A DNA stretch of 64,000 bases from Janthinobacterium sp. J1-1. Its GTDB lineage: Bacteria > Pseudomonadota > Gammaproteobacteria > Burkholderiales > Burkholderiaceae_D. How positions within the stretch are numbered: position 1 is the first letter of the stretch; the number at the start of each line of letters is the position of its first letter. Under the pieces are notes generated by a model. It ran no database searches. It saw only the letters and a list, made by a program, of their open reading frames with translations, and was not told the origin of the DNA. A program made the position numbers and the translations under genes. The stretch spans positions 6,262,001 to 6,326,000 of the forward strand of contig NZ_CP132339.1 of assembly GCF_030944405.1 (NCBI RefSeq), given 5' to 3'. Positions 54,335 through 62,855 of this stretch are shown piece by piece.

Positions 54335-54883
54335 CTATTTTTCAAGCCGCTTTGCCAGCCGCTGCAGCAACCAGCTTAGCACGCCTGCGCGATCATTCAA
54401 GTCCAGCCAGGCCACGCCGGCGCGCAAATCGGGCGGCGCCGGCGCGTCCGACGCCACGGCGATCACGGTCACGTCATGCGGGTACAACGGCGCTTGCCCC
54501 ACTTCCGGGCGAAACACTTCCAGCTTGGCGATGGGATCGGTCTTGAAGCCTTCCACCAGGGTCAGGTCGGCCGGGCCCATGCGCGCCAGTTGCTGCGACA
54601 AGGTCGGTTCGGGCGCGCCGCGCAACTCATGGACGATGGCAAAACGATACGGCGACGCCACCAGCACTTCGGCCGCGCCGGCCATGCGCAGGCGGGCGCT
54701 GTCCTTTTGTGGCGGCTCCAGCGCCAGGTCATGGTGGCTGTGCTTGATCAGGTTGACGCGCAGGCCGCGCGCCGCCATTTGTTGCACCACATATTCCAGC
54801 AAGGTGGTCTTGCCGCTGCCGGAACGGCCGACCACGCCCAGTACCGGGTGGGCAGGCGCGAACGCGGATGTCGCATGGTCCAT
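54335..54883 (-). CDS. mobB: Molybdopterin-guanine dinucleotide biosynthesis adapter MobB
   Basis: A 182-residue P-loop protein that assists MobA in adding GMP to molybdopterin. Walker A is [15 protein letters not shown], then [33 protein letters not shown] and [11 protein letters not shown]. Start at 54883. The longer frame upstream to 55351 is read-through into the phosphoesterase. No other molybdopterin genes nearby. Confidence 0.92.
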   Translation of the reverse strand: MDHATSAFAPAHPVLGVVGRSGSGKTTLLEYVVQQMAARGLRVNLIKHSHHDLALEPPQKDSARLRMAGAAEVLVASPYRFAIVHELRGAPEPTLSQQLARMGPADLTLVEGFKTDPIAKLEVFRPEVGQAPLYPHDVTVIAVASDAPAPPDLRAGVAWLDLNDRAGVLSWLLQRLAKRLEK

Positions 54884-54977
54884 CGTGGGCTTTCTTCCGT
54901 GAGATAGCCGCATTATACCGGCCATCCCACGTGCAACCAGGCAACGATGACGACCTGCTTGATGCAGGCAAAGCCCC

Positions 54978-56357
54978 TCAACCGTCGCGCAGGCCGTCGC
55001 CCGCGTCCATCGGCCAGGCATGGTGATCGGGATGGTGATCCTTGCGCCTGCGGCGCGAGATCGATTGCGGCGCCTTGCTGCCATGGGTCGCCAGCGCATT
55101 GCGGGCGCTGCGGGCCAGGTGGCGGTGCGCGGCCACCGCGCCGGCCTCCTCGTCCGGCATGGCCATGGCCGGCCCTGCCGCCGCCGCGCTGTCGAGGGCG
55201 CGCAATTCGTCTTCCCAGCGCCTGCGCTGCTCGTGCACGCTGGCCGGCAGCGCGGGCGCCGGCCGCAGCTGGGCCAGGTCCAGCGCCACGCCCAATCCGC
55301 TGGCGGCGGCCACGCGCGCGCCCATGGCGGGCAAGGCGCCGTCGGCGCCACGGCAAAAGCGCTGCAGGATGGTCTTCAGGATCGAGGTGTGGTCGAACAG
55401 CTGGTGGCAGACACTGCCGGGGCCGACCAGCGGCGACACCAGCAGCATCGGCACGCGCACCCCATACTGGCGAAAAGCGGCGTCATCGTCGACGGCGGCC
55501 GGTGGCGGCACATGGTCGAAAAAGCCGCCATGCTCGTCATAGCTGATCACGAGCAAGGTGCGCTCCCAGGCCGGCCCGCGCGACAGCGCCTGGTAGACCT
55601 GGGCCACCAGCGCCTGGCCGGCGCGCACATCGGCCGGCGGATGATCGTCGTTGGCAAAGAAGTGCGGGTCGATCCAGCTGACCGACGGCAGGGCGCCGGC
55701 CAGCGCATCGCCGACAAAGCCATAGCGCCGCCCTTGGGCGCCGAACGGTTCGTAGAATTCGGACGAACGGTAATGCTCGTCCGTCAGGGCCAGGGTCCAT
55801 GGCTTCCAGAAAGAATAGAATTTCCAGCTGACCATATTGCGCTCAAGGTGGCGCACGAACGATTTGTTGGCATACAGGGGCACGCGCTTGCTGTCCTTGC
55901 TGCCGGCCGCGCGCCCGCTGACGGCGTACAGCCGGTTCGGCCAGGTGGCGCCCGGCACCGAACTGTGACAACGGTCGCAGACGCAGAACTGGCGCGCCAG
56001 GAAATCATACATGGGCAGGTCGGCGCCGTTGTAATAGCCCATCACCAGGCCGGGATCGGCATCGCCGGGATGCGTCAGCGCATAATCGCCGACAAAACCG
56101 CCGTTATTATCCTGCAACTGGCGCGCCACCGAAGCGCCCGTATGGCCGGGATTCTGTCCGGGGTGCAAGGCGGTGGACTGCAGATGGTGAGCAAAATAGG
56201 CCTTGCCCGCATGCAGGTTGACATGCTCGCTGCGCAAGCCGTCGATATCGCCGCGCCCGCCTTCCAGACTCAGATAGCCGAGCATATGGTCGAAGGAACG
56301 GTTTTCCATCATCAGCACGACGATATGGTCGATGCGGTCGAGCTTGTTAATTGTCAT
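54978..56357 (-). CDS. Phospholipase C / acid phosphatase-type phosphoesterase
   Basis: A 459-residue alkaline-phosphatase-fold enzyme of the bacterial PLC/AcpA group: [20 protein letters not shown] at the N-terminus with the Asn nucleophile region, then [32 protein letters not shown] and [17 protein letters not shown]. Notably there is no signal peptide or Tat motif, since the catalytic motif starts at residue 11. It may be cytosolic or exported by another route. A His/Arg-rich C-terminal tail ([13 protein letters not shown]) is unusual. Confidence 0.88.
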   Translation of the reverse strand: MTINKLDRIDHIVVLMMENRSFDHMLGYLSLEGGRGDIDGLRSEHVNLHAGKAYFAHHLQSTALHPGQNPGHTGASVARQLQDNNGGFVGDYALTHPGDADPGLVMGYYNGADLPMYDFLARQFCVCDRCHSSVPGATWPNRLYAVSGRAAGSKDSKRVPLYANKSFVRHLERNMVSWKFYSFWKPWTLALTDEHYRSSEFYEPFGAQGRRYGFVGDALAGALPSVSWIDPHFFANDDHPPADVRAGQALVAQVYQALSRGPAWERTLLVISYDEHGGFFDHVPPPAAVDDDAAFRQYGVRVPMLLVSPLVGPGSVCHQLFDHTSILKTILQRFCRGADGALPAMGARVAAASGLGVALDLAQLRPAPALPASVHEQRRRWEDELRALDSAAAAGPAMAMPDEEAGAVAAHRHLARSARNALATHGSKAPQSISRRRRKDHHPDHHAWPMDAGDGLRDG

Positions 56358-56468
56358 GCATCCTCCGGCTGGCGGCCACCCTGGCGCCTCCCAGTTTCGA
56401 CCGGCACCATGCCAGCGGGTTCAGGCGCTCACGGCATTGCTTGACATGCAACAATCAGCGGCTGGTCC

Positions 56469-57104
56469 TCAGTACGGCACGCGGTAGCGGTAGCCCTTGA
56501 AACTGAAGATGGCCGCCTTGGGCTGCAGTTTTTCCAGCACCAGCCCCGGCGCCACTTCCTCGCCCTCGTGGCGCAGCACCTTGTCGATCAGCAGCAGGCG
56601 GTCGGCCGGATCCTTTGAATAAATATAGCCGCCCAGGGCAACCGGCGGAATCTGCCGCTGTATCGGTTCGGGCAGGTCGCGCAAGCCGGGCGTGACTTCT
56701 TCGGACGGCGCCGGGACCGGTACGGGGGCCGGAACCGGGACCGGGACCGGCGTGACGGCCTTGATCACCGGTGCAGGTGCTGGTGCAGGGGCAGGCGGCG
56801 CGGCCTTGACGGCCACCGGCACCGGCATGGGTGCTGGCGCTGGCGCGATGACCGGCGCAGGGGCCTGAACAGGGACCGGAGCAGCCGCTACCGGCGCCGG
56901 CGCCACGCTGGTCTGCGCCGGCCACCACCACCAGGCGGCGGCCACGGCGCAGGCGGCGCCCACGCCGAGCCACAACGGCAAGCGCCGCTTGCCGCTGGTA
57001 TCCGGCGCCGGCTGCAGCTGCACTTGCGGCGCATGGATGGACGGCAATTCACCGAGCTGGCGTTCGGCTTGCGATTTTTTCAGTGCTTCAAGAATATACG
57101 ACAT
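56469..57104 (-). CDS. gspB: General secretion pathway protein B
   Basis: A 211-residue inner-membrane protein with one membrane helix near residues 44-62, a long Pro/Val/Ala-rich periplasmic linker and a C-terminal GspB domain (LRDLPEPIQRQIPPVALGGY, LLLIDKVLRHEGEEV, FSFKGYRYRVPY). With GspA it helps assemble the GspD secretin in the outer membrane. It starts directly after gspA. The core type II secretion genes are not in the window. Confidence 0.92.
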   Translation of the reverse strand: MSYILEALKKSQAERQLGELPSIHAPQVQLQPAPDTSGKRRLPLWLGVGAACAVAAAWWWWPAQTSVAPAPVAAAPVPVQAPAPVIAPAPAPMPVPVAVKAAPPAPAPAPAPVIKAVTPVPVPVPAPVPVPAPSEEVTPGLRDLPEPIQRQIPPVALGGYIYSKDPADRLLLIDKVLRHEGEEVAPGLVLEKLQPKAAIFSFKGYRYRVPY

Positions 57105-58748
57105 TTATTTCCCCGCCACGGTGGCCGCAACAACAGGCAGGGCCACGGCTAGAGCGGCGCGCGACAGGCGCGGCTCCGTGTTGTCGCCCAGCTGCATCAG
57201 GCGCATGAATGTTTTCGGTCCCGCCAGGCCATCGGCCTTCAGGTTCTGGCTGCGCTGGAACTCGCGCAGCAAACGCTGCATGTCCGCGTCCAGCGGCAGG
57301 TTGCCGGAAGGCAGAGGCATGCCATGCAGCTGCGCCAGGCGCGCCGCCAGCCAGTCCACGTCCGGGCCGCGCGCGCCCACCGGCACTTCATCGCGCCAGT
57401 TGCGCGGCGCGCGCCAGAAGGTGACGAAATCGCCATCGCCGCGCTGCGCCAGCTCCGGCACGGGCATGGTGACGGGCTTGCCATCGATCTGCACGCTGGC
57501 GGTATCGCCCTGCACGCCGGACAGCAGCGCCAGCTGTTCGCCGGCGCCGTCCTTGCCGCGCAAGACCAGCATGGCGGGACGGTCCAGCACACGCAATTCG
57601 GCCACGCCGCCCCGGCTTTGCAGGCAGCGCAGGCCGGCGCGGGCGGCAGCCTGGCAAGCGTCACCGGCGGGCAAATGCTCGCCCCACAGGGCGGCCAACT
57701 GGCGCAGCACGGCATCACGGTCCAATGTTACGGCGGCCGGAACCGGGACCGGGGCCGGCGTCGATGCACTCGCAACAACCGGCTTGACCGGGGCCAAGGC
57801 CGCTACCGGCGCGACCACCTTGTTCAAGGGCATGAAATACCAGGCCAACGCCCCCGTTATCACAGCGCCGGCCAGCACGCCGCCGGCCAGCTGCTGCCAG
57901 CGCAATCCGCTGCCGGCGGCTGGCGCGGCGCCGCCCGCTTCGGCAAACACTTCGGCGGCCGCGCGGCGCAGGATCTGGCGCGTCACCTGCGGCTGGTTTT
58001 CCACATAGGCGCCCAGCAGCGCGCGGTCGCACAGCAGGTTGATGCGGCGCGGCACGCCATGGCTGAGCTTGTGGATCTGCGCCATCAGGCGCGGCCCGAA
58101 CGGCGCGCGCGCCGTGCTGCCGGCCACGGCCAGGCGATGGTGGATATAGCTGGCCGTTTCCGGTTCCGACAGCGAACCCAGGTGATAACGCGCGATCACG
58201 CGCTGCGCCAGCTGCTCCAGCTCGGGCCGGGCCAGCATGGCGCGCAGTTCGGGCTGGCCGATCAGGATGATCTGCAGCAGCTTGCGTTCGCTCGTTTCCA
58301 GGTTGGTCAGCAGGCGCAGCTGCTCCAGCACGGCGGCCGACAAGTTTTGCGCCTCGTCGATGATCAGCACATTGTTCTTGCCCTGCGCGTGGCTGGCCAG
58401 CAGATGCACATTGATGGCGTCGACATAGCTTTTCACGCTGCCCGCACCGGCCGGCGGCGCGATGCGGAATTCCTCGCAGATCGACAGCAGCAATTCCTCG
58501 ACCGACAGCTTGGGATTGAAGATATAGGCCAGCTGGCAATTCTCGGGAATCTGCTCCATGAAGCAGCGGCAGACGGTGGTCTTGCCGGCGCCGATCTCGC
58601 CCGTCAGCAACACAAAGCCGCCGCCGCTGCCCACGCCATACAGCAGGTGGGCCAGCGCTTCGCGGTGGCGCTCGCTCATGAACAGGTAGCGGGGATCGGG
58701 GGCGATCGAAAACGGCGATTGCTTGAGCTGGAAATATTGCGTGTACAT
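57105..58748 (-). CDS. gspA: General secretion pathway ATPase GspA (ExeA)
   Basis: A 547-residue ATPase with N-terminal AAA domain (Walker A GEIGAGKTTV, Walker B VLIIDEAQNLS), a membrane helix near residues 290-312 (LAGGVLAGAVITGALAWYFM), a periplasmic region and a peptidoglycan-binding domain at the C-terminus (DADMQRLLREFQRSQNLKAD, then GLAGPKTFMRLMQLG). It remodels peptidoglycan and allows secretin assembly with GspB, which follows at zero spacing. Start at 58748. Confidence 0.92.
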   Translation of the reverse strand: MYTQYFQLKQSPFSIAPDPRYLFMSERHREALAHLLYGVGSGGGFVLLTGEIGAGKTTVCRCFMEQIPENCQLAYIFNPKLSVEELLLSICEEFRIAPPAGAGSVKSYVDAINVHLLASHAQGKNNVLIIDEAQNLSAAVLEQLRLLTNLETSERKLLQIILIGQPELRAMLARPELEQLAQRVIARYHLGSLSEPETASYIHHRLAVAGSTARAPFGPRLMAQIHKLSHGVPRRINLLCDRALLGAYVENQPQVTRQILRRAAAEVFAEAGGAAPAAGSGLRWQQLAGGVLAGAVITGALAWYFMPLNKVVAPVAALAPVKPVVASASTPAPVPVPAAVTLDRDAVLRQLAALWGEHLPAGDACQAAARAGLRCLQSRGGVAELRVLDRPAMLVLRGKDGAGEQLALLSGVQGDTASVQIDGKPVTMPVPELAQRGDGDFVTFWRAPRNWRDEVPVGARGPDVDWLAARLAQLHGMPLPSGNLPLDADMQRLLREFQRSQNLKADGLAGPKTFMRLMQLGDNTEPRLSRAALAVALPVVAATVAGK

Positions 58749-58804
58749 GGAGACCCTGCGGTGGGACGATCAAAACGCGCCAAAACGATTGCACACGGCC
58801 ATGC

Positions 58805-59308
58805 CTAGCGGGTTTGTGCCGGCGGCAATGGCTTGTACTTGGCGCAATAGACTTTGGCCTTGGTGCGAAAGTAGACGATTTTACTGCCAGGCATGGCGCC
58901 ACGGACAGGAAAAGCGGAATAATCGAGTTTGTCGAAGCGCAGGCCCGACGCGGCGCGGATGGCCGGTTCGAGCTTTTCCGGCGTGGTATCGGCCACCACG
59001 CCCATGAAGACCAGCGGGCTGGTGTCGTCGCTGACGATCACGTCGGTCACCGGCGCGCCCCACAGCACGGCGTCGGTGCGGAACCAGTAGGCGCCGCCCT
59101 CGTGCTTGTAGGCCGGGCCGAAGGCCGTCAGCAGATATGCATAAAACGACTTGTTGTCGATCTGGTCCAGGCACAGCACGGCGTTGCCCACCACCTGCCC
59201 GAAGGTCGATGGCGGCGGCTTGGGCTGCGCCTGCGCCAGCATGGCCGGCAACAGCAGCGCCAGCACGGCCAGCGGCCGCCAGGCACAGAGCAGGCGGTGC
59301 GCGCGCAT
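58805..59308 (-). CDS. Exported hypothetical protein, 167 aa
   Basis: Unrecognised family. Signal peptide ends LAQAQP, followed by about 140 residues with GNAVLCLDQIDNKSFYAYLL, AYWFRTDAVLWGAPVTDVIV and a C-terminal KVYCAKYKPLPPAQTR. Two Cys in the mature part may form a disulfide. Codirectional with gspA (downstream start 58748) but separated by 56 bp, so possibly in the same transcript. Confidence 0.78.
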   Translation of the reverse strand: MRAHRLLCAWRPLAVLALLLPAMLAQAQPKPPPSTFGQVVGNAVLCLDQIDNKSFYAYLLTAFGPAYKHEGGAYWFRTDAVLWGAPVTDVIVSDDTSPLVFMGVVADTTPEKLEPAIRAASGLRFDKLDYSAFPVRGAMPGSKIVYFRTKAKVYCAKYKPLPPAQTR

Positions 59309-59310
59309 GG

Positions 59311-59418
59311 TCAGCGCTTGCGCTCTTCTTTCTTGACCTTCTTCGCTTCCTTTTTTTCCTTCATGGATTTAGCCGGTTCCTTCTTGGCTTCCTTCTTGCT
59401 GTCCTGTGCCTTGCTCAT
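59311..59418 (-). CDS. Lysine-rich 35-residue protein
   Basis: Short ORF of 35 residues (MSKAQDSKKEAKKEPAKSMK, ending KVKKEERKR) with about 14 Lys and 6 Glu, predicted unstructured. Two bp upstream of the exported hypothetical gene. Similar Lys-rich small proteins exist in related bacteria. Start ATG at 59418 with GGAG-like context. Probably real but unproven. Confidence 0.55.
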   Translation of the reverse strand: MSKAQDSKKEAKKEPAKSMKEKKEAKKVKKEERKR

Positions 59419-59484
59419 GGTGTGCTCCGTACGTGGGCGGGGATGCCTCGGGCATTATGACACCGCGCCGCGGAAATCGCCGTG

Positions 59485-59514
59485 TAAAAAACAAGCGGCC
59501 GCGCAAGGCGGCCG
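59485..59514 (-). terminator. Intrinsic terminator of the 59.5-kb gene
   Basis: CGGCCGC and GCGGCCG arms (59496-59514) with a 5-nt loop, followed on the minus strand by CTTGTTTTTT, just after the 94-aa gene stop. Confidence 0.8.
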
Positions 59515-59520
59515 GTTCGA

Positions 59521-59805
59521 TCAGTGCAGGCAGAGGCGGCGCTTGGTCTTTTCGATCAGCGCCGTATCGTAGGGATACAGGTTTTCGATAAAGAACAGTT
59601 CCGTTTCCGCCTCGTCTTCCAGGCACATCGCGATCATCACTTCGCCATCGCTTTCGCGGCCCAGGAAATCCTTGGGCCAGCGGTTCTTGCGATGCGTGCG
59701 CATCAGTTCCATGCCCAGCGCCGCCAGGGGCTTCGAGACGCCGGCGGCCAGCGCCGCTTGCTGCCAGTCATCCCAATAATCGCTTTTTGCTGCCTTGTCG
59801 TTCAT
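59521..59805 (-). CDS. Hypothetical protein, 94 aa
   Basis: Unrecognised 94-residue acidic-helical protein (YWDDWQQAALAAGVSKPLAA, then MELMRTHRKNRWPKDFLG, VMIAMCLEDEAETELFFIEN). No signal or membrane helix; two Cys. Stand-alone, with a good intrinsic terminator downstream. Confidence 0.65.
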   Translation of the reverse strand: MNDKAAKSDYWDDWQQAALAAGVSKPLAALGMELMRTHRKNRWPKDFLGRESDGEVMIAMCLEDEAETELFFIENLYPYDTALIEKTKRRLCLH

Positions 59806-59914
59806 GTGCTATTCCAGCTTCAGGTGTAAAAGGCGGACTGTACTCCGGACAGCCCGCGCTGCCAAGCAGGTATTTGTACGGCGCGGGCGGCAGCTGGCTT
59901 GCCGTGCTGGAAAT

Positions 59915-59932
59915 TGGACTTGAACAAGTCCA
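59915..59932. promoter_or_regulatory. Perfect inverted repeat upstream of the nag operon
   Basis: TGGACTTG and CAAGTCCA arms with a 2-bp AA centre, about 105 bp upstream of the -35. A perfect dyad of this size is a likely regulator site, but its regulator is unknown. Confidence 0.55.
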
Positions 59933-60018
59933 CATCAATACCATTTTTCGCCACACCACAATCCTTTTATAAACAATGACTTATATCGAATAACCAGAAA
60001 GTCCCAGCTACCACATAC

Positions 60019-60035
60019 AATACCACTTAAATACC
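60019..60035 (+). promoter_or_regulatory. AATACC direct repeat upstream of the nag -35
   Basis: AATACC at 60019-60024 and 60030-60035, 11 bp apart (one helical turn), ending 2 bp before the -35 hexamer. Candidate regulator half-sites. Confidence 0.3.
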
Positions 60036-60037
60036 TG

Positions 60038-60066
60038 TTGACAGCGCCGCGCGCCAACCCTATAGT
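60038..60066 (+). promoter_or_regulatory. Sigma-70 promoter of the GlcNAc operon
   Basis: TTGACA at 60038-60043 and TATAGT at 60061-60066 with a 17-bp spacer, a near-consensus vegetative promoter about 70 bp upstream of the kinase start. Confidence 0.8.
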
Positions 60067-60133
60067 GCTTTCAGCTTTTTCGCCGCCCGCAAAACAACAG
60101 GGGCCGGCGCCATCCACCATGGCTGGACCACAC

Positions 60134-61012
60134 ATGATCGAATACATAATCGGCGTCGACGGCGGCGGCAGCGGTACCCGGGTACGCCTGGCGCGGCCCG
60201 ACGGGCAAGAACTGGCGCAGGGACACAGCGGGCCGTCCGGCCTGGCGCACGGCATCGCCCACGCATGGACGGCGGTGGCGCAGGCCGTTGAACTGGCGTT
60301 TGTCGAGGCGGGCCTGGCGCAGCCGCCCCTGCAACGCATGGCCATCGGCCTGGGCCTGGCCGGCGTGCACAACAAACAGTGGGCCGCCAGCTTTATCGAA
60401 CACCATCCCGGCTATGCCCACGTGGCGCTGGAATCGGACGCCCTGACCACCCTGCTGGGCGCCCATGGCGGCCAGGCGGGCGCCATCGTGGCGATCGGCA
60501 CCGGCAGCGTGGGCGAAGTGCTGCATGCCGACGGCAGCCGCCGGGAAGTGGGCGGCTGGGGCTTTCCTTCCGGCGACGAAGCGGGCGGCGCCTGGATCGG
60601 CATGCGCGCCGTCAACCATGCGCAGCAAGCGGTCGACGGCCGCGTACCCGCCAGCGGCTTTTCCACGGCCATCGTCAATGCCTGCGGCGGTGATCGCGAC
60701 GCCATGCAGGCCTGGCTGGCGGCGGCCACGCAAACCACCTATGCGCAACTGGCGCGCGTGGTGCTCGACCACGCCGCCAGCGACGCCATGGCGCATGGCC
60801 TGCTGACGGAAGCGGGCCGCCAGGTCGCGCTGATCGCCAGCGCGCTCGACCCGCACGGCGGCTTGCCGGTGGCACTGTGCGGCGGCCTGGCCGCGCCCTT
60901 GCGCGCCTGGCTGCCCGACGCGCTGCTGCAAAAAGTGGTGCCGGCGCAGGGCGATTCGGCGGCCGGCGCCTTGCGCCTGGTGCGCCAGCGCCTGGAAGGC
61001 CTACCATCATGA
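60134..61012 (+). CDS. BadF/BadG-type ATPase, probable N-acetylglucosamine kinase
   Basis: A 292-residue sugar kinase-like protein: IIGVDGGGSGTRVRLARPDG at the N-terminus (ATP phosphate loop), AIGLGLAGVHNKQW, AIVAIGTGSVGEVL and GGWGFPSGDEAGGAWIG, as in the BadF/BadG/BcrA/BcrD family used for GlcNAc kinases. It would phosphorylate GlcNAc to GlcNAc-6-P for NagA downstream. Stop overlaps the GntR ATG (ATGA). Start at 60134 is preferred, though ATG at 60119 is possible. No clear Shine-Dalgarno is present at either. Confidence 0.85.
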   Translation: MIEYIIGVDGGGSGTRVRLARPDGQELAQGHSGPSGLAHGIAHAWTAVAQAVELAFVEAGLAQPPLQRMAIGLGLAGVHNKQWAASFIEHHPGYAHVALESDALTTLLGAHGGQAGAIVAIGTGSVGEVLHADGSRREVGGWGFPSGDEAGGAWIGMRAVNHAQQAVDGRVPASGFSTAIVNACGGDRDAMQAWLAAATQTTYAQLARVVLDHAASDAMAHGLLTEAGRQVALIASALDPHGGLPVALCGGLAAPLRAWLPDALLQKVVPAQGDSAAGALRLVRQRLEGLPS

Positions 61013-61743
61013 TGAGCACCCTGGCGGCCTTCAAGCCGGAACCGGACAGCGACACGCCGCTGTATCTGCAGCTGGCGAACATGCTGTCGGACGGCATCGC
61101 CGGCGGCGAGTGGCGCGCCAACCAGGCGCTGCCTTCCGAACGCGTGCTGTCGGACATGGTGGCCGTGTCGCGCGTCACGGCGCGCAAGGCGATCGACATG
61201 CTGTGCGAGCGCGGCATGCTGACCAGGAAGCGCGGCTCGGGCACCTATATCACGCCCAAGCTGGAACAGCCGCTGTCGCGCCTGACCAGTTTTTCGGAAG
61301 AGCTGCGCCAGCGCGGCTTCACGGCCGGTTCGCGCTGGCTGCAGCGCGACATCGGCGCGGCCGCGCCGCTGGAACTGCTATCGCTGGGCCTGTCGCCGCA
61401 TATGCCGGTGGCGCGCCTGCGCCGTTTGCGCACGGCCGACGACGTGGTGATGGCGATCGAAACGACCACCATCCCGCTGCAGTACATGCCCGATCCGCAG
61501 CAGGTGAACGACAGCCTGTACGGCTACCTGGAAGCGCGCGGCGCGATCCCGATGCGCGCGCTGCAGCATATCCGCGCCGTCAACGCCAGCGCGGAACAGG
61601 CCAGGCTGGCGCAAATCAAGGAGGGTGAGGCCATGCTGCACATCACCCGTGTCAGTTATCTCGACAATGGCGCGGCGGTGGAACTGACCCACTCTTATTG
61701 CCGCAGTGATTATTATGAATTCGTAGCGGAGTCACGCAGATGA
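61009..61743 (+). CDS. GntR/HutC-family regulator (NagR/NagQ-like)
   Basis: A 244-residue GntR regulator: winged helix PLYLQLANMLSDGIAGGEWR, SERVLSDMVAVSRVTARKAI and RKRGSGTYITP, then a UTRA ligand domain (ERGFTAGSRWLQRDI-like segments, LSPHMPVARLRRLRTADD). Coupled by ATGA overlaps on both sides. Placed between kinase and NagA genes, it most likely senses GlcNAc-6-P and represses the operon. Related to DasR and YvoA. Confidence 0.87.
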   Translation: MMSTLAAFKPEPDSDTPLYLQLANMLSDGIAGGEWRANQALPSERVLSDMVAVSRVTARKAIDMLCERGMLTRKRGSGTYITPKLEQPLSRLTSFSEELRQRGFTAGSRWLQRDIGAAAPLELLSLGLSPHMPVARLRRLRTADDVVMAIETTTIPLQYMPDPQQVNDSLYGYLEARGAIPMRALQHIRAVNASAEQARLAQIKEGEAMLHITRVSYLDNGAAVELTHSYCRSDYYEFVAESRR

Positions 61744-62855
61744 GCAGTACTACTATCCAAGGCAATATCCTGACCCCGGCCGGCTGGGTCCACGGCGCCA
61801 TCGCCTTCGGCGAACGCGTGACCGCAGTCAACGGCGCCTCCAGCCACCCGTCGCAGAACGGCGACGACTATATCCTGCCCGGCTTTATCGACCTGCACGT
61901 CCATGGCGGCGGCGGCCACGACATCATGGAAGGCGGCGACGCGGTGCATGCGATCGCCGCCATCCATGCGCGCCACGGCACCACCAGCCTGTTGGCCACC
62001 ACCATGACGGCGCCGCCCGAAGACATCGACATGGCATTGACCGCCATCGGCGCGGCGGCCAGACAGCGCCGCCCGAACGCGGCGCGCGTGCTGGGCGCCC
62101 ACCTGGAAGGCCCCTATATCAATTCGGGCAAGCTGGGCGCGCAGCCGAACTACGCGCGCGCCGCCACCCTGGCCGAAATCGAACGGCTGGAAACCCTGGC
62201 GCAGCTGCGCGTGATCACGGTGGCGCCGGAAATCGCCGGCCACCTGGACCTGGTGCGCCAACTGGCCGACCGTGGCGTGCGCGTGCAGATCGGCCACACC
62301 CTGGGCTCGTATGAAGACGGCGTGGCCGCGCTCGAACACGGCGCGTCGGGTTTTACCCACCTGTTCAACGCCATGAGCGGCCTGCATCACCGCGAACCGG
62401 GCATGGTGGGCGCCGCCCTGGCCCATGCGCAGTACGCGGAACTGATTCCCGACCTGCTGCACGTGCACCCGGGCGCCATCAAGACGGCGCTGCGCGCGAT
62501 TCCCCATTTGTACTGCGTGACCGATTCGACCGCCGCCACCGGCATGCCGGACGGCGAATACATGCTGGGCCGCCACGCCGTGCAAAAGTGCATGGGCGGC
62601 GTGCGCCTGCCCGACGGCACCCTGGCGGGCAGCACCCTGACGCTCGACCAGGCGCTGCGCAACCTGGTGGGACTGGGACTGGACCTGGCCGACGCCTCGC
62701 GCCGCGTCTCCACCAATGCCGCCGATTACCTGGGCCTGCAAGAACGCGGCCGGCTGGCCCCCGGCACTTACGCCGATCTGGTCGTGCTCGACCGCGATCT
62801 CAACCTCAAAGCTGTTTATATAGAAGGAGAACTCTGTGACCTCAATGATGCTTGA
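61740..62855 (+). CDS. nagA: N-acetylglucosamine-6-phosphate deacetylase
   Basis: A 371-residue amidohydrolase deacetylating GlcNAc-6-P. Metal and catalytic motifs: HVHGGGGHD (His-X-His), GAHLEGPYIN (Glu), VQIGHTLGSY (His), GFTHLFNAMSG (His) and YCVTDSTAATG (Asp). ATG overlaps the regulator stop codon. The deaminase gene starts inside its last codons. Standard nag operon order. Confidence 0.95.
   Translation: MSSTTIQGNILTPAGWVHGAIAFGERVTAVNGASSHPSQNGDDYILPGFIDLHVHGGGGHDIMEGGDAVHAIAAIHARHGTTSLLATTMTAPPEDIDMALTAIGAAARQRRPNAARVLGAHLEGPYINSGKLGAQPNYARAATLAEIERLETLAQLRVITVAPEIAGHLDLVRQLADRGVRVQIGHTLGSYEDGVAALEHGASGFTHLFNAMSGLHHREPGMVGAALAHAQYAELIPDLLHVHPGAIKTALRAIPHLYCVTDSTAATGMPDGEYMLGRHAVQKCMGGVRLPDGTLAGSTLTLDQALRNLVGLGLDLADASRRVSTNAADYLGLQERGRLAPGTYADLVVLDRDLNLKAVYIEGELCDLNDA

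Larger units (their letters stand above)
59806..60133. other. 328-bp gap before the GlcNAc operon
   Basis: No gene seen. It contains the nag promoter, a perfect inverted repeat at 59915-59932, two AATACC repeats upstream of the -35 and AT-rich tracts around 59935-60035. Confidence 0.7.
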
